A stretch of DNA of 64,000 bases from Pseudoscleropodium purum (taxonomy: Eukaryota; Streptophyta; Bryopsida; Hypnales; Brachytheciaceae): positions 19,872,479-19,936,478 of the forward strand of contig OZ017800.1 of assembly GCA_963969395.1 (NCBI GenBank). The letters run 5' to 3'. A model generated the notes under the pieces. That model was not told the origin of the DNA and did no database searches. It saw nothing but the letters and a program-made list of their open reading frames with translations. Both the position numbers and the translations under genes were made by a program. The number at the start of each line of letters is the position of its first letter. Position 1 is the first letter of the stretch. Below are positions 25,002-36,225 of this stretch, piece after piece.

Positions 25002-25715
25002 TCAACTGGTGAGGATGCACGACGACCGAATTACCTCCCCAGCAGTACTCCCGACGGAAGCATTCCGCGCCGGCGTTTTGGCCATCACGTCGCACCCCAT
25101 GCGCATCCACCCTGCTTTGCGGTCATTTCGCAGGTATCGTGTGTCAAAGAAAATCTGCAACCCCACAGTGCTCCCGTTTCGCAGATCCCCCTCCAACAGC
25201 CACCCCAACTCGGTCTTCAATGGATAGCCATCCCCCTGCAGGTTCAACACCACCGGGCGACTCCGGCGCGGCTTCAGTCCGAACCCCAGCGGCACTTCTT
25301 GTAGCAGAATGACCTGCCCCTTGAATTCCACACGCACAAACATGCGGCGGTACGTGGTGAAGCACCCGGATACAGTGTTCGTGTTCCACGCCGACAGATT
25401 CACGTTGATGTCGCTCTTCACCTGCCAGGTCCCCGTGGTGGTGTTTTGGTTCACGGCCATGTCGCGGATACGCAAATCCTCTAGGCCTAGACTTGGCGTA
25501 AGGTGACAGTGATGAACGATCCATGCTACCCACCATCCGGAGAAAAAGAGGGCAATGATGAACAAGGCGCTGAATAGACAGCAGCAACACCATACGCAAG
25601 CTCCGAAACAGGGGCGGAGTGTTCGAATTCCGATGCGCTCTCCACATTGGGTCGCGAGCGATTTCGGATGCTGCACCACCACCTGGAACTCCTCGGTAAC
25701 CCTCTCGCAAGACAT
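25002..25715 (-). CDS. LEA2/NHL-like membrane protein, copy 1
   Basis: 237-residue single-exon protein with the layout of NDR1/HIN1-like (LEA group 2) proteins: a short cytosolic N-terminus, one membrane segment (about 39-68, Cys-rich then Trp-rich) and an extracytosolic domain (about 75-215). Conserved with copies 2 and 3 are SDI-x-VNL-x-x-WN, CxTTYRRM, EVPLGF-x-LKP, RPVVL-x-LQGDGY and RND-x-KAGWM. The NHL hallmark NPN reads NTN here (residues 112-114). The start MSCER is an ATG, and the homologous ATG starts copy 2. The family is linked to defence, stress and plasma-membrane contacts. The specific role is unknown, and the sequence is divergent enough that the family call rests on layout and motif. 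GC-rich against AT-rich flanks. Confidence 0.8.
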   Translation of the reverse strand: MSCERVTEEFQVVVQHPKSLATQCGERIGIRTLRPCFGACVWCCCCLFSALFIIALFFSGWWVAWIVHHCHLTPSLGLEDLRIRDMAVNQNTTTGTWQVKSDINVNLSAWNTNTVSGCFTTYRRMFVRVEFKGQVILLQEVPLGFGLKPRRSRPVVLNLQGDGYPLKTELGWLLEGDLRNGSTVGLQIFFDTRYLRNDRKAGWMRMGCDVMAKTPARNASVGSTAGEVIRSSCILTS

Positions 25716-27251
25716 CGTTGCAGGTCGCGCACGAGATTATTCGCAATTCACTTCATGCAATTGCATCCCTGGCCTGAATTGCTAGCTAGCAGATCGACGT
25801 ACGAGCTATCTGCACAGGCGTGATATGTACTTGAAATTGAAGGTCCAAATTGAAGAAGAGGGTTCCGTCTCAGAATAGAAATTTCAAAGTAACTGGTGCA
25901 ATGATGAATCATAGACTAGCCGACTATAGAAATTGGATCACTGTACGACAGCGCCGACAAAACTCTTGATGGCACGCCAAGTCACTGATGGATCAACGGG
26001 AATTAGATCTGTATCCTCGGGATGCAAGATTTTTAGAGCAGTGACTCAGACTAGAAAGACTCTGTGCCTCGCTTTGCGCATACAAAATCTGAATCCCATT
26101 TATGCCAACATTGAAAAGCACATTGCTGGTTGAATCGACCATGTATATATCAGTCTGCAATTATCTTCCGAATAACTTAGTTCTGCAGATCGTTAACTTG
26201 GGAATCGGGTGCTTGAATATTTACCGAGTACATGAAATTAAAGGAAGTAGCCGGGCAAGTATCCTTCTGTTGGCAAAACCCATTGATGTATTCTGTTTTA
26301 GTCGACCACCATTGATTGTCGGCAGGAGAGTGGATTCTGGGATCGAACTTGCCGACTAATTAAGGTGAAACTTTTCCTGAAATGGGGCCACGGCTGCCGA
26401 AACAGTAAATGTTACTGAAGGACTCTTGGCACTCTTGCAGCGAGGCCATGGACCAGCAAAGCTAAAGGAAGTCGACCTCTTTCCAACCACTTAAGCAATT
26501 ACACAATCACATCTGGAGCTTGGATTTTTTGAGTGTAGAAATTTTCCCACGTATAGAAGTAGAGTTTGGAAGGATTCCATATTTTTTCAGAATTTAGTTC
26601 TCAAAACATAATTACTATGAATATTTTAGTTGAAGATTATATTCCTTCTAAATTGGTGATATGGACTTTCCTATTTATGACCAAGGGTTGATTGCAATAT
26701 TGAGAGTTTTAGAGCCAATCATAATAGGCCACAACTACACCAAAATTTGTGCCATAATTAATGACTACTCATCTCCAGTTAGCTAAGCAAAATTAGACCA
26801 CCTTATACTACTAGAATTGAAGGGTGATTGAAAAGAGGTTGGCTCCCATATGGCAATGTGAGCTTGGAAAATGAAAAGACCAAAGAAGTTCACTTTAAGT
26901 TTCAATAAAACATTTCAATCCAAAGGACTCCATTGACATTTGCAAATTTCACTTTAATTTTGTCCTACATAGCATCAATTGAAATTGGTATATGTACAAT
27001 TTGAAAGTCCCCGTATTTGGTATGATGGGTTGTCAAGGGTGTGCTTGATGCAAATTGTGAGATACCCTTGTGTCAAATGCTCACAATCAATTAATCCTAT
27101 TTTAACTCTAATAAGCATTCAACACCTCTTTTGCAAATTTTGATTCTAAAGTTGAATTAGTGACCATCCTCCTCTTGATTTTAGTAACCTTTCAATGTAG
27201 CCAACAAGGTTTTTTTGTGTGTCACAAACATGAGGGACCCCATTACATTAA
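25716..27251. other. 5' flank of NHL copy 1
   Basis: On the minus strand the first 110 bp upstream carry GTGCAGATAG, then GTACGTCGATC, then GGCCAGGGA. The same motif order occurs upstream of copies 2 and 3, so a promoter or 5' UTR block is conserved. At about 26,455-26,545 a stretch with CCACTTAAGCAATTAC matches DNA downstream of copy 3. No other gene is visible. Confidence 0.6.
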
Positions 27252-28008
27252 ATAATCCCTAAAGGACAAGCCAATGTCTATGGATTGAAGCTTCACATTC
27301 CTTCTATTTGTTTGTTGCCATTTTGTCATTCATATTTATCAACTAAATATGAATGAAATTTTATTTATTTATTTTTAAGAGAGGAAATTCTATGCCTTCT
27401 ACAAGTGCTAACAATTTCAGATTTTTATGTGAAAATTTGAAATTTTCATGAATTTTTTAAGAAAAAAGTGAAGAAAATGGATATCATATATGAAATACGC
27501 TCAAATAATCTCAAACCTTCAAGCACAAGTATATTTTATAGTGTAGAATATCATGGTATAAAACAAAATTATTGTGTGATTCTCAAATTAGAAAATCAAC
27601 AAACCATAGTTGTAGGCTCAAAGTTCAAATTGCAATAAAACATGAACTTTAAGATTTTTTTCAAATTTTCAATTGGAATAGAAATTTTCAAATTTTCAAC
27701 TTAAACTTGATAAGCTTCATTTTATCAATTAGACTCAAATTCCAAAAATATCATTTTCATGGCTAAAATTCACATCAACAACAAAGAACAAGAATTGGTC
27801 AAAGGGTGATTTGTGGATTAAACATCTTTTTCTTTAGAGAAGTCAATAATATCAAAATGAAGGAATCTACGATACTATTCCTTGAAAATGCATTCAAGCA
27901 ATTCCCTTGTTCTAAAAAAATTGGATAAATTTTTTTTTAATTCCATTCTATAGTTTAATTTGAAGTCATCCAAAGGACAAAAATGTTGCAATGTCTTTTA
28001 GGGGCTAA
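27252..28008 (-). mobile_element. Second CCCTAAA-terminated family, copy B2
   Basis: About 757 bp, inverted relative to B1. The left end reads ATAATCCCTAAAGGACAA and the right end TCTTTTAGGGGCTAA. The ends look like those of family A (CCCCTAAA with a degenerate TTAA), but the interior is different. It is probably mobilised by the same type of transposase. Confidence 0.55.
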
Positions 28009-28794
28009 AGGACAATTCACCCTAAGAAAGAACCTATAGAGGAAAATGAGGCCTTTTCTACCACATTATTTGCTCGCCAATAGAACAAAAGAGACTATAC
28101 TCCCTAAATTTTGAACACTTAAGACTTCAACAAGCCCTTACTTCATAGCCAAGATATTTGGATCAATTACGAAGTTGAAAAGAAACACAAGTAAGATCAT
28201 AGTAGGAGAAGGAAGGAGTGAGGAAGGAAGGCTTCAAAGGTTGTACACATTTGGATGAAAAATTGCAAAATTCAAGGTCATAGTGGGGGCCCACAAACTT
28301 TGTGGGGTTAGGCTAACTTGCCCAAGCTCTTTAGTCCTCTCCATATTCCGTGAGATAGTGTGGATGCACTAAGAGCAAATCCATTGCAAACTCCAAGTGA
28401 AACATGATTGCAACTATAGTAGGAATGTGAGAGTATTAGAGCTCTACTCCATCACTGCTATGACTTTTTGCTTTTCTTCAATAATGATATGATGCTCCAT
28501 CCATACTATTGTTGAGGTTCTAGGTATACAACATACTCTCATATTATACGCAAGGAACATTAACATTAAAATAATTTAGAGGATAACTTTTGTAAAAATT
28601 ATATCAACCTAAAAAGATTGAACATTTAGGTGAAGACCGAATTGAATAAAATGAGATTTAGAATATTGTAGGTTGCATATTTATTAAAAAAAATTCTCAA
28701 TATATAAAGAATTGAAACACTGATACATAATTTTGAAAACTCTATACAAGAAGTTCCTTCAAATTAAAATTAAAACCCATCCGTAGTGTTTTAT
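28009..28794. other. AT-rich spacer
   Basis: No gene, RNA or clear repeat structure recognised. Confidence 0.5.
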
Positions 28795-29743
28795 TTAACC
28801 CCTAAACACCCAAACTACAATTTTTGTCAATATAGAAATTTTGGGCAACTCACTAGGAATGGAATTTTTATTTTTCTCTAAAATTTTAACACAACATATG
28901 CCCAAGGAGTAGCTTTAAGGTACAACAATTTACATAGCTTTTGACTATATGGTTAAAATTTTTTAGTATGATATGTACTTTTCATTGTTTGGCAAGCAAC
29001 CTAAGCAACAAAAAAAACTTCTTTAAAAATCATTTTTTTAGAAAATTAAAATTTGAAATTGGTTCTCTAGATTTATATATACTTGGAAAGCTTTGAATCA
29101 TTCCATTTTGATCAATGAGTCAAAAGTTATGAGGAATTTTAGTTTGTGGGAGTTTGCGGATTGTTATTGAATCTCTATTCTAAAACAAACTTTGAGGTCC
29201 TTTATTTAGCTCAATTTTCAGTATTTTTGTAAAAAAATAAAAATATTGGGTGTAGATTGTTTATTAAAACATTACAACCATTGGAATTGGCATTTTTCAA
29301 TTCCATAAATAAATTAACATTTTAGTATTTTGAATCATTTTCTACTCTTTTCTATTTACTATTTTTTTCTTATATGTTATACAATTCTAAATGATGTGAA
29401 AATTTTCAAGCTTGTAGCCAAATTGACTTGAAAAACGATTTCAAAGAGTTGCAACCATTTTGGACATTTTTTTCATAAAAATGTGACCTTTTGAAGTACA
29501 GCTACTTGGATTTTTGTAAGGTCAAAAAAAAGAAATCTATCACTTCAAATGCTATTATCTTATAGTCTACATGGTAGAAATTTTTGAAATTTTTTCCACA
29601 TGTTCTCAAACAAGCTTACTACAAGATCCTACAGTAAAATGTGTCCAAAAATGTTTTTTTTTCTAAATTTTGGTACATGTACTAGAAATGGCAATTTGGA
29701 AGTAGTTTTGGTAAAAACATAGTCAAAAACATTTAGGGGTTAA
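28795..29743 (+). mobile_element. TTAA-bounded non-autonomous element, copy A4
   Basis: 949 bp with perfect TTAA at both ends: TTAACCCCTAAACA at the left and CATTTAGGGGTTAA at the right. It is colinear with A1 and about the same length. It is the best preserved copy at its ends. Confidence 0.75.
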
Positions 29744-30609
29744 AATAACAAAATTTTAAATTTTTTATTAAAAGCCCCCCAAATTGGGTAGTTTGTCCCA
29801 TGATACATATATTAAAAAAACTCATATAATTAGTTTTTTTAATGCTATGATTGTCTTCAAAGAATATTCATTTTATGCATATAATTATATTTTTGGGTTC
29901 CTTGTTAAAAAAGCTACAAGAATTTTCTACATTAAAACATATTAAATCCTTTAAGATTGGACTAAAATGCATTATATTAAGTGATTCTAATCAAGGCCCA
30001 TTTTATAGTAGTGTTCCTTACCTAAGGTTAAGGTTGAGGCTGAGATTTTTTGAAACCACCAACCACACTAGAGCTCATGACTCACACCCTTTAACTATGA
30101 AGGAATCATTCTCTTTCATGACAACTTTAATGATGTAAAACAAGTTGTGGATAAAGTGTTGCCGAGGGATGAAGCGTGGATTGCACTTGCGACTCCTGGA
30201 AAGAAGCCAAGCTGCTACTGCAACAGTGCAACTGGTCCCCAAACTTCACTCCGTGGAAATCATTTCACGTTCCTTACTTCCTTTTCACGTTGCAGCTGCC
30301 CTCACCACCCATCCCAAACCCTCTCCCGTCACCGGCTTTTTGTTAGTTAGTCGGCTAGTTTCCACACTGTCCTATTGTGCAGACAAGCACTGCAGACCGA
30401 ATTCGAGCAGACAATCGAGGCACCTCGAATGCAGTTTCTAGATCTGAAAGGGCTGCTGGATGCATGTCCAGACTGACTTTCAGTTCGATTACTCGATCGG
30501 TTCAAGTTCCAGGCATCGCAAACTTACATATAAACACTTGCTGGATCGATTTCTTAGCTAGGCAAGCATTGACCGACAGCTAGATGCGTAGGTGAATTCC
30601 AGTTTCATC
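29744..30609. other. Spacer leading into the NHL copy 2 upstream region
   Basis: AT-rich until about 30,130, then balanced and low-copy in appearance. Overlapping open frames at 30,145-30,583 show no domain, so I do not call a gene. Confidence 0.5.
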
Positions 30610-31415
30610 GAGAGCAGATTGAGTACGTGCTGTGTTCGTGGGACAGAGATTTCTTCCCGGCCTAATCACTTCGGATCATGGTCGGGGACCTATATATCAT
30701 AGTTAAACTGATTTGCATCCAGGTAGCACGGATTTGAGACTCTTCCGTCCGTGTCGTCTGTTGGTGGAATCTTTGGGTCTGGTGTCTGGTGTCTGATCGA
30801 GGCAAGCACAGTTGCCAGGCGGTACAAGTAAGTTAAGTAGGCCGCACTCAGGGCACTTGAATTTCTATGGGTAGCCAGTCTATGCTCGATCACTGTCACA
30901 CCTGTTTTAATTTTCTTCAGTTCTTTGATGAAAACTCTTCTGGTCTGACGGCTTAGATCAGAATTCTGTTGAAATCTAGCTAGGAGCTAGCAGCTGGAGT
31001 TAATAATCAGTGACCTCGCTAGAATGGAAACTTGGGCTAGTTTGTACTTTAAGGACCCTCATATGTAAATCACGAACTAACTCTGCGGAGACAAACGAAC
31101 TAGGCAGGAGGTAGATTTGTGATCAGCCGTGCAAGCAATCGCGGTTAGATCCTACTCGATCAAAAGGTTACGAAAAAGGAGTGCTCTGATTGTACTTAAA
31201 GTTTTAAAATTAGGCTACCGACTTTTATACAAAACCGATTTTCGAATTCCTCACGCAAGCGTACTTGACGTCAATTCCGTGTAAGTAAGCCGTTCATTTC
31301 TGAACTTGTGCAGGTAGTAAATCGATCAGTTGTTAGGGGCCTGCCAGGGACGAACTTCACGAACTTGAAGCTGGTTTGATTCGAAGCGTACGTGTGCCGT
31401 ACTCGAGCTCCAACA
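30610..31415 (+). repeat. Upstream block shared by NHL copies 2 and 3
   Basis: Aligns in order with 34,560-37,016. Shared stretches are GGACAGAGATTTCTTCCCGG vs GGATAGAGATTTATTCTCGG, TGCATCCAGGTAGCACGG vs TGCATCCTAGTAGCATGG, the block around AGAATGGAAACTTGGGCTA (31,020) vs 35,237, and GTGCAGGTAGTA...CGATC...GGCC just before the genes. It holds the presumed promoter and 5' UTR of copy 2. Confidence 0.65.
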
Positions 31416-32150
31416 ATGTCGTGCGAGAGGGCCGCTGTACATGAAGAATACCAGGTAGTGGTAAAACTCCCAAAGACTTTCTCAGAGCGACGTCGGGGCT
31501 GTGGGAATGCTCTCGGACGAGCCTGTGCACCCTGCACTCCCATCTGCAAGCTCCTCTGCAAGCTCCTCTGCTGCATCTTTCTCGTCCTCTTTGCATTATC
31601 CATTTTCTGGTCCTTCTGGTGGTTGATCATCCTGATCTCGTATTGTCAAAAGGTGCCGGGTCTCGGCCTGGACGATGTGAGCATCCGCAACATGGTCTTG
31701 TACCAAAACTCCACCACGGGCACGGCATGGACAGTGAGGAGCGACATCGACGTCAACCTGACAACGTGGAACCCGAACACGGTGGGCGGGTGCTACACCA
31801 CGCACCGCCGCATGGTGGTGCACGTGTTTTACAAGAAGCAGCTCCTTCTGCGGCAGGAAGTGCCGCTGGGGTTCAAGCTGAAGCCTCGAGGGAAGCGGCC
31901 TGTGGTGCTGGACTTGCAGGGGGATGGCTACAAGCTGCAGCAAGACCTGGGGTCGCTGTTGCAAGTGGAGCTTCGAAACGCCAGCGCTGTGGAGTTGAAT
32001 TTTTCCTTCTATACTCGGTTCTTAAGGAATGATCACAAGGCCGGCTGGATGGGCATGTGCTGCGACTTGGTTGCCAAAACGCCGCTGAATTCTTCTTCCC
32101 AACTGAATTCTACTGATGGCCTTGTTTGGTCGAGTTGCCAGCCCTGTTGA
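31416..32150 (+). CDS. LEA2/NHL-like membrane protein, copy 2
   Basis: 244-residue single-exon paralogue of copies 1 and 3. Residues 1-48 are basic and Cys-rich. A hydrophobic, Trp-rich anchor spans about 50-76 (LLCCIFLVLFALSIFWSFWW). The outer domain begins near 80, carries the NHL-type NPN motif in WNPNTVGG, and has several N-glycosylation sequons (NST, NLT, NAS, NFS). EVPLGFKLKPRGKRPVVL and LRNDHKAGWMGM match the paralogues. The frame is open upstream to 31392 only through GTG. The ATG at 31416 begins MSCER, as in copy 1, and is taken as the start. About 3.3 kb separates the ends of copies 2 and 3's shared upstream DNA, and the two genes form a direct tandem duplication. Function is inferred from the family layout only. 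Confidence 0.82.
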   Translation: MSCERAAVHEEYQVVVKLPKTFSERRRGCGNALGRACAPCTPICKLLCKLLCCIFLVLFALSIFWSFWWLIILISYCQKVPGLGLDDVSIRNMVLYQNSTTGTAWTVRSDIDVNLTTWNPNTVGGCYTTHRRMVVHVFYKKQLLLRQEVPLGFKLKPRGKRPVVLDLQGDGYKLQQDLGSLLQVELRNASAVELNFSFYTRFLRNDHKAGWMGMCCDLVAKTPLNSSSQLNSTDGLVWSSCQPC

Positions 32151-33866
32151 CATCTCTCCTGACGAACAAACCCTTGCGAGAAACCGTAACAATTCCTGGT
32201 CCAGTTGGAGGACCATAAATTGTTTTATAAGAAATCATATGTTGGTCTACTTGTGACTCTTACAATAGAATGATGGAGCAAACTGTTGAGAAGTTGATGG
32301 AAGAGCCTAATGCATGGCCAGTGAGAGAATGGAGGACAACTTCCAGGAGCAAAATGGTATCTCTATGCGTAACAAAAGGTCTTTTTAAGAAATAAAAGAA
32401 TCTTCAGTTCTTCTAGAGGTTGAATTGTTCAAATTAGTTATGGCTTTTGTTGTCTTCGGCCTCCGGGTAGTTGAGGATGAGTGTAAACGAAATGTGAGGA
32501 CGTTTTAGCAAGCCCTGGCTTACTTTGAAAGTGAACCGATGCTACAATGCTAATCTTACGACTCATTGTTTAGCTACTACTTTCACTTTGAACATGATTT
32601 TCTAATGTCATATTTAGAGTATTTTGGAGACTTGTACCCGTGTCTAGCTTCAATTCTCTTGACTCGGTTTCATTCCAAGCATCAAAATCTTCCGCATTAT
32701 CCCCTAAACATAGAGTAAACTGACGATTTGAGAAAAATCATCATACAACACTATTTGGTATAGTGTATATTTTGGAATTGATATACAAATGAAAGTTGTA
32801 GAATTTGAGTTTTAGATTCCATATTTAGAGTTAGATTCACCAATACTATCACCAATATTTTTTTAATAAATTTTGAAAGGGAAATTTCAAAATTCTTTCT
32901 AAATTTGATTACAAGCAAAATATTATCATTTTTCAAAATTTTTTGTTGGAATGGATTTAAAATGAGGGTCTTTTGACATGATATTTTTTTGAATTTTTTG
33001 TATTCATTACATCTATGACCTCATTTTTGCAAGTCCCATTTTAGAATTTGGACTAGAGTCAATGCAATTTCATCTTAGTTAACTACTTGACATACTTCTA
33101 CATTTGTAGTTTTAGAAAATATGTACTCTAGTAACACCATATCCAATCATTAGATAGGTCAACAATTGAATGAAATGTCTCAAGAAAATAGGATTACTTT
33201 CATCCAAATAGTAATGAGAAAGAAGTGAGTGAATTTCAATACGTTTGTTGTTTAGAAATTGGATGTCGAAACACTAAAGGATTAAGGTAGGAGGTCCATA
33301 GAGTCGACAAGCATCCTCTAACATAGAGGTACATTTTGATTTTTCAATGCACTAGTAATGTACAAAGTAGTGTACATTTCAAGAGTTGGATGCTTTTAGT
33401 GACCACCGTATGTTTCAATTTCAAAAATTCATAACTAACTCCACAAAAAATATGAAACAAATTGGGTTTGATACCAATTTCATTTGTCAATCTTTCAAAA
33501 AAAATTCACTAAAAAAATTTCAAGAAGTCTCATTAGAAGAAAACTACCTACTTTGAAGGGTTGTGAGTTCCCCAAGGTTCTCAACCCATTGGGACTCATG
33601 GCAACTACTACTTGACTTGATAGAACAACTAGCACATCATTTTTTTTTTTAAATTTCTATTTTTTTTTCATTTTAAGAATGAAATTTTTTTTTAACAACT
33701 TGGTGTTCTTTAATTGCAAGGGGAATTGTAGGGGAACAGGCTTTGAAATGGCCTTCCTACCTTCCAAACTCTTCTAATGAAACTCCCCCAAATTAATTTT
33801 TAGCCCTTTAAAATATGAAATTTATGGACTTGCTCCCTTAGTAGTTTATGGTGATTGGTTTTTTAT
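32151..33866. other. Spacer between NHL copies 2 and 3
   Basis: The first 80 bp resemble the 3' flank of NHL copy 3 (TCTCCTGAYGA and GGTCCA blocks). The rest is AT-rich. The minus-oriented dispersed repeat C3 lies at about 33,520-33,780. No gene. Confidence 0.5.
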
Positions 33867-34519
33867 TTAACCCCTAAATGTCCAAGGCTTGTTTTGAGCC
33901 TATAGAAATTTATTCTAAAATTGAACAAAAAGCCAACATTTTGATAAGTTGTATCAACTTTTTTTGAATTGTAACAGTAAAAATTCAAACTAGACATCTT
34001 AGAGATCACATAGGAAGAAAACACACAACAATATCACTTATAAATTGGAAGATTATAACGTTTGACCATGAAGGTGTTAAAACTATGAAAATTTTTTAAT
34101 TCTCTTTTCACAAATCAAACCTAAAAAGTTGGTGATAAAAAAAATATGAGGTTTAAGGGTCTAATATGAATAACTCTAATCAATTTATGGCTTCTCAAAA
34201 TCTACTCTACAATTTTTTTAAATGAGTTTTGAATGTGATTTTTTCTTTAAGTCCTAGTGTACTTGAGACTCATTTAGTGATTTAGAAGAGCTCTCAACAC
34301 TATCGGAGTCAAGATTTCAATGGGTACCCATGTATAAAATCTTGAATAGAAAAATCACTATCATTTATTTTCAATTTCGGATTTTTGATGCTGAAACTAG
34401 ACTTGAAGAAGAATTTTTCAAAAATATAAATTACTAAAAATAGCAACTTGGTTAGGTTTTATTTAACTTCAAAGTTTTACAAACACCAAAGTTTGGTGCC
34501 TTAGGCATTTAGAGGTTAA
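33867..34519 (+). mobile_element. TTAA-bounded element A5 (divergent, shorter)
   Basis: 653 bp with TTAACCCCTAAATGTCCAAG at the left. The reverse complement of the right end is TTAACCTCTAAATGCCTAAG, so the terminal inverted repeats span about 20 bp. The interior is not clearly alignable to A1-A4. It appears to be a different internal sequence with the same kind of ends. It sits just upstream of the duplicated NHL upstream block. Confidence 0.65.
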
Positions 34520-35517
34520 TACTGACCAATGCAAGGGTGAATTCCAATGTCTTTTAAGAGTAGAATGAAACGATTGAGTGTTGTGTTAATGGATAGAGAT
34601 TTATTCTCGGACTTTAGTCGAGGTTTCTAGTGAACATATTGCATCCTAGTAGCATGGAGTTAGTTGAGCCTTTGGCAATTGGCATCCATTTCTAGATTCT
34701 TTGGGACTAGTGTCATCACCTGTGGGTAGGAATTTTTTTAGGCAATTAAATGTCCAATTTCCTCAAAAAGAAAGGGTAGCTTCAAGCTTATAGAAAAAAA
34801 GAGGGTAAATACGTTTAAAAATGCCAAAATATAATGATGGCCCTACACATTGTTGCCACAATGTTTTCAAAATCTCATTTCATCCATTGTGCAGGGCTAG
34901 TACATACAAAAATTACATACCAAAATTTTATGTTCAAAATTGGCCTTCTTCATTTCAAACCCTCCAAATGAGGGAGCCATGAACTTAAAACCTTCTTGAA
35001 AGAAAGGCCACATAACCACTTGTCCAAAAACAAAAACAAAACCCTACCTATGGGCATTGAAAATTGTCAAGCGGCGTCATAGAAGCCTTGCACCCATTTT
35101 TCTTCAAAACAATGTCCTGTGATGAAATTGCTTCTAGCACAACCTCCTCCCAAATTATGTTGAAATCTAAGTTACTAGATTGCTAGTTAGGAGTTAACAT
35201 CAAGTGCAACTAATCAATGGCCTAGCTAGCTTGGTAGAATGAAAATTTGGGCTAATAAGTTTGTACTATAAGAAATCCTAAAGAATGAAGCAGACCCTAA
35301 TTATATGACGAGCTCTGCAAAGGGAAGCAAGGAGGTCCTAGGCCTGTTATATCGTATACCACTGCCAGGAATCCTCTTGTTCATTCTGTTCCACAATTAG
35401 GGTTTCCATACCCGTAATGCCTGATTACACAATCTTGCCCATGTAATCGGGTATTACAAGTCTTTCATTCACAAACGTTTTGTCATCCAAAAATATTCAG
35501 TTGCCCGCCAATGGTTT

Positions 35518-35642
35518 ACATAGAGCAATGCATCTTGTCGTCGTGCATTTTGGGAAATAAAGAGCCTTCTTCTCATGCTCTGCCCTCCTCGTTGACCCTT
35601 TATTTCCCAAAATGCTCTCTTCCTCGAGCATTGCCCTATACA
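35518..35642. repeat. Foldback (imperfect inverted repeat)
   Basis: Two perfect 18-bp arms, GCATTTTGGGAAATAAAG at 35545-35562 and its reverse complement at 35598-35615, enclose a 35-base loop. Beyond an unpaired stretch of about 12 bases, the outer arms GCAATGC (35525-35531) and GCATTGC (35628-35634) and the flanking TA-rich bases pair again. The transcript would fold into a two-part hairpin. It could be a miRNA-type precursor or a MITE remnant, and nothing here decides between them. Confidence 0.6.
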
Positions 35643-35696
35643 TAACGCTTGACTGGTCAAGTGAAAAAGTTGTGTAAGCATTATTGTTTAAAACCT

Positions 35697-36225
35697 AAGG
35701 TAAATTTGCCTATCACAGGCAAATCTCCCATGACAGGCACCTAGGGAACCTTTCATTATAGACTTATATTAAGTTATGAGAACCTTTACTCAATAATTGG
35801 GATTAGGACCACATGACGTTGATTTGTGGCCATAATCAAAGCCTTGGAAGATGGTTTTAGGATATTGTCTTAGGATACTGACACCTTGCTAGTGTAAAGT
35901 GGTAGTAAAGAGTTTTTTAAAAAAATTCTTCATGTCATGTCCATGATGAGAAATCTTAAAGCCATATTAGAAAATATTGTGACTAATTTAGGAGGTAAAA
36001 TAACCATCATGGAAATACATATATGCTAATTTGGGGTAGTCTACAGACTCATTTGGACAACATACTTCAAAAATTTATAAAAAATTAATACTTTGCCCAA
36101 AAAATAAAATTTCAATTGCCTTAGTTTTCTCAAATTGATCTTTTTATGAAAAAAAATTGACATTTTTTAGTAATGGCAATAGGACAAATCATTTATTTTG
36201 CTTGTGATAGGCAAGTTTACCTTAT
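35697..36225. mobile_element. MITE-like element with 28-bp inverted ends
   Basis: The left end TAAGGTAAATTTGCCTATCA and the right end, read in reverse complement as TAAGGTAAACTTGCCTATCA, match at all but one position and continue into CA(C/A)GGCAAA-like sequence. Length is 529 bp and there is no coding capacity. I found no convincing target-site duplication. It lies in the extra DNA of the NHL copy 3 upstream region and is absent from copy 2. Confidence 0.6.
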
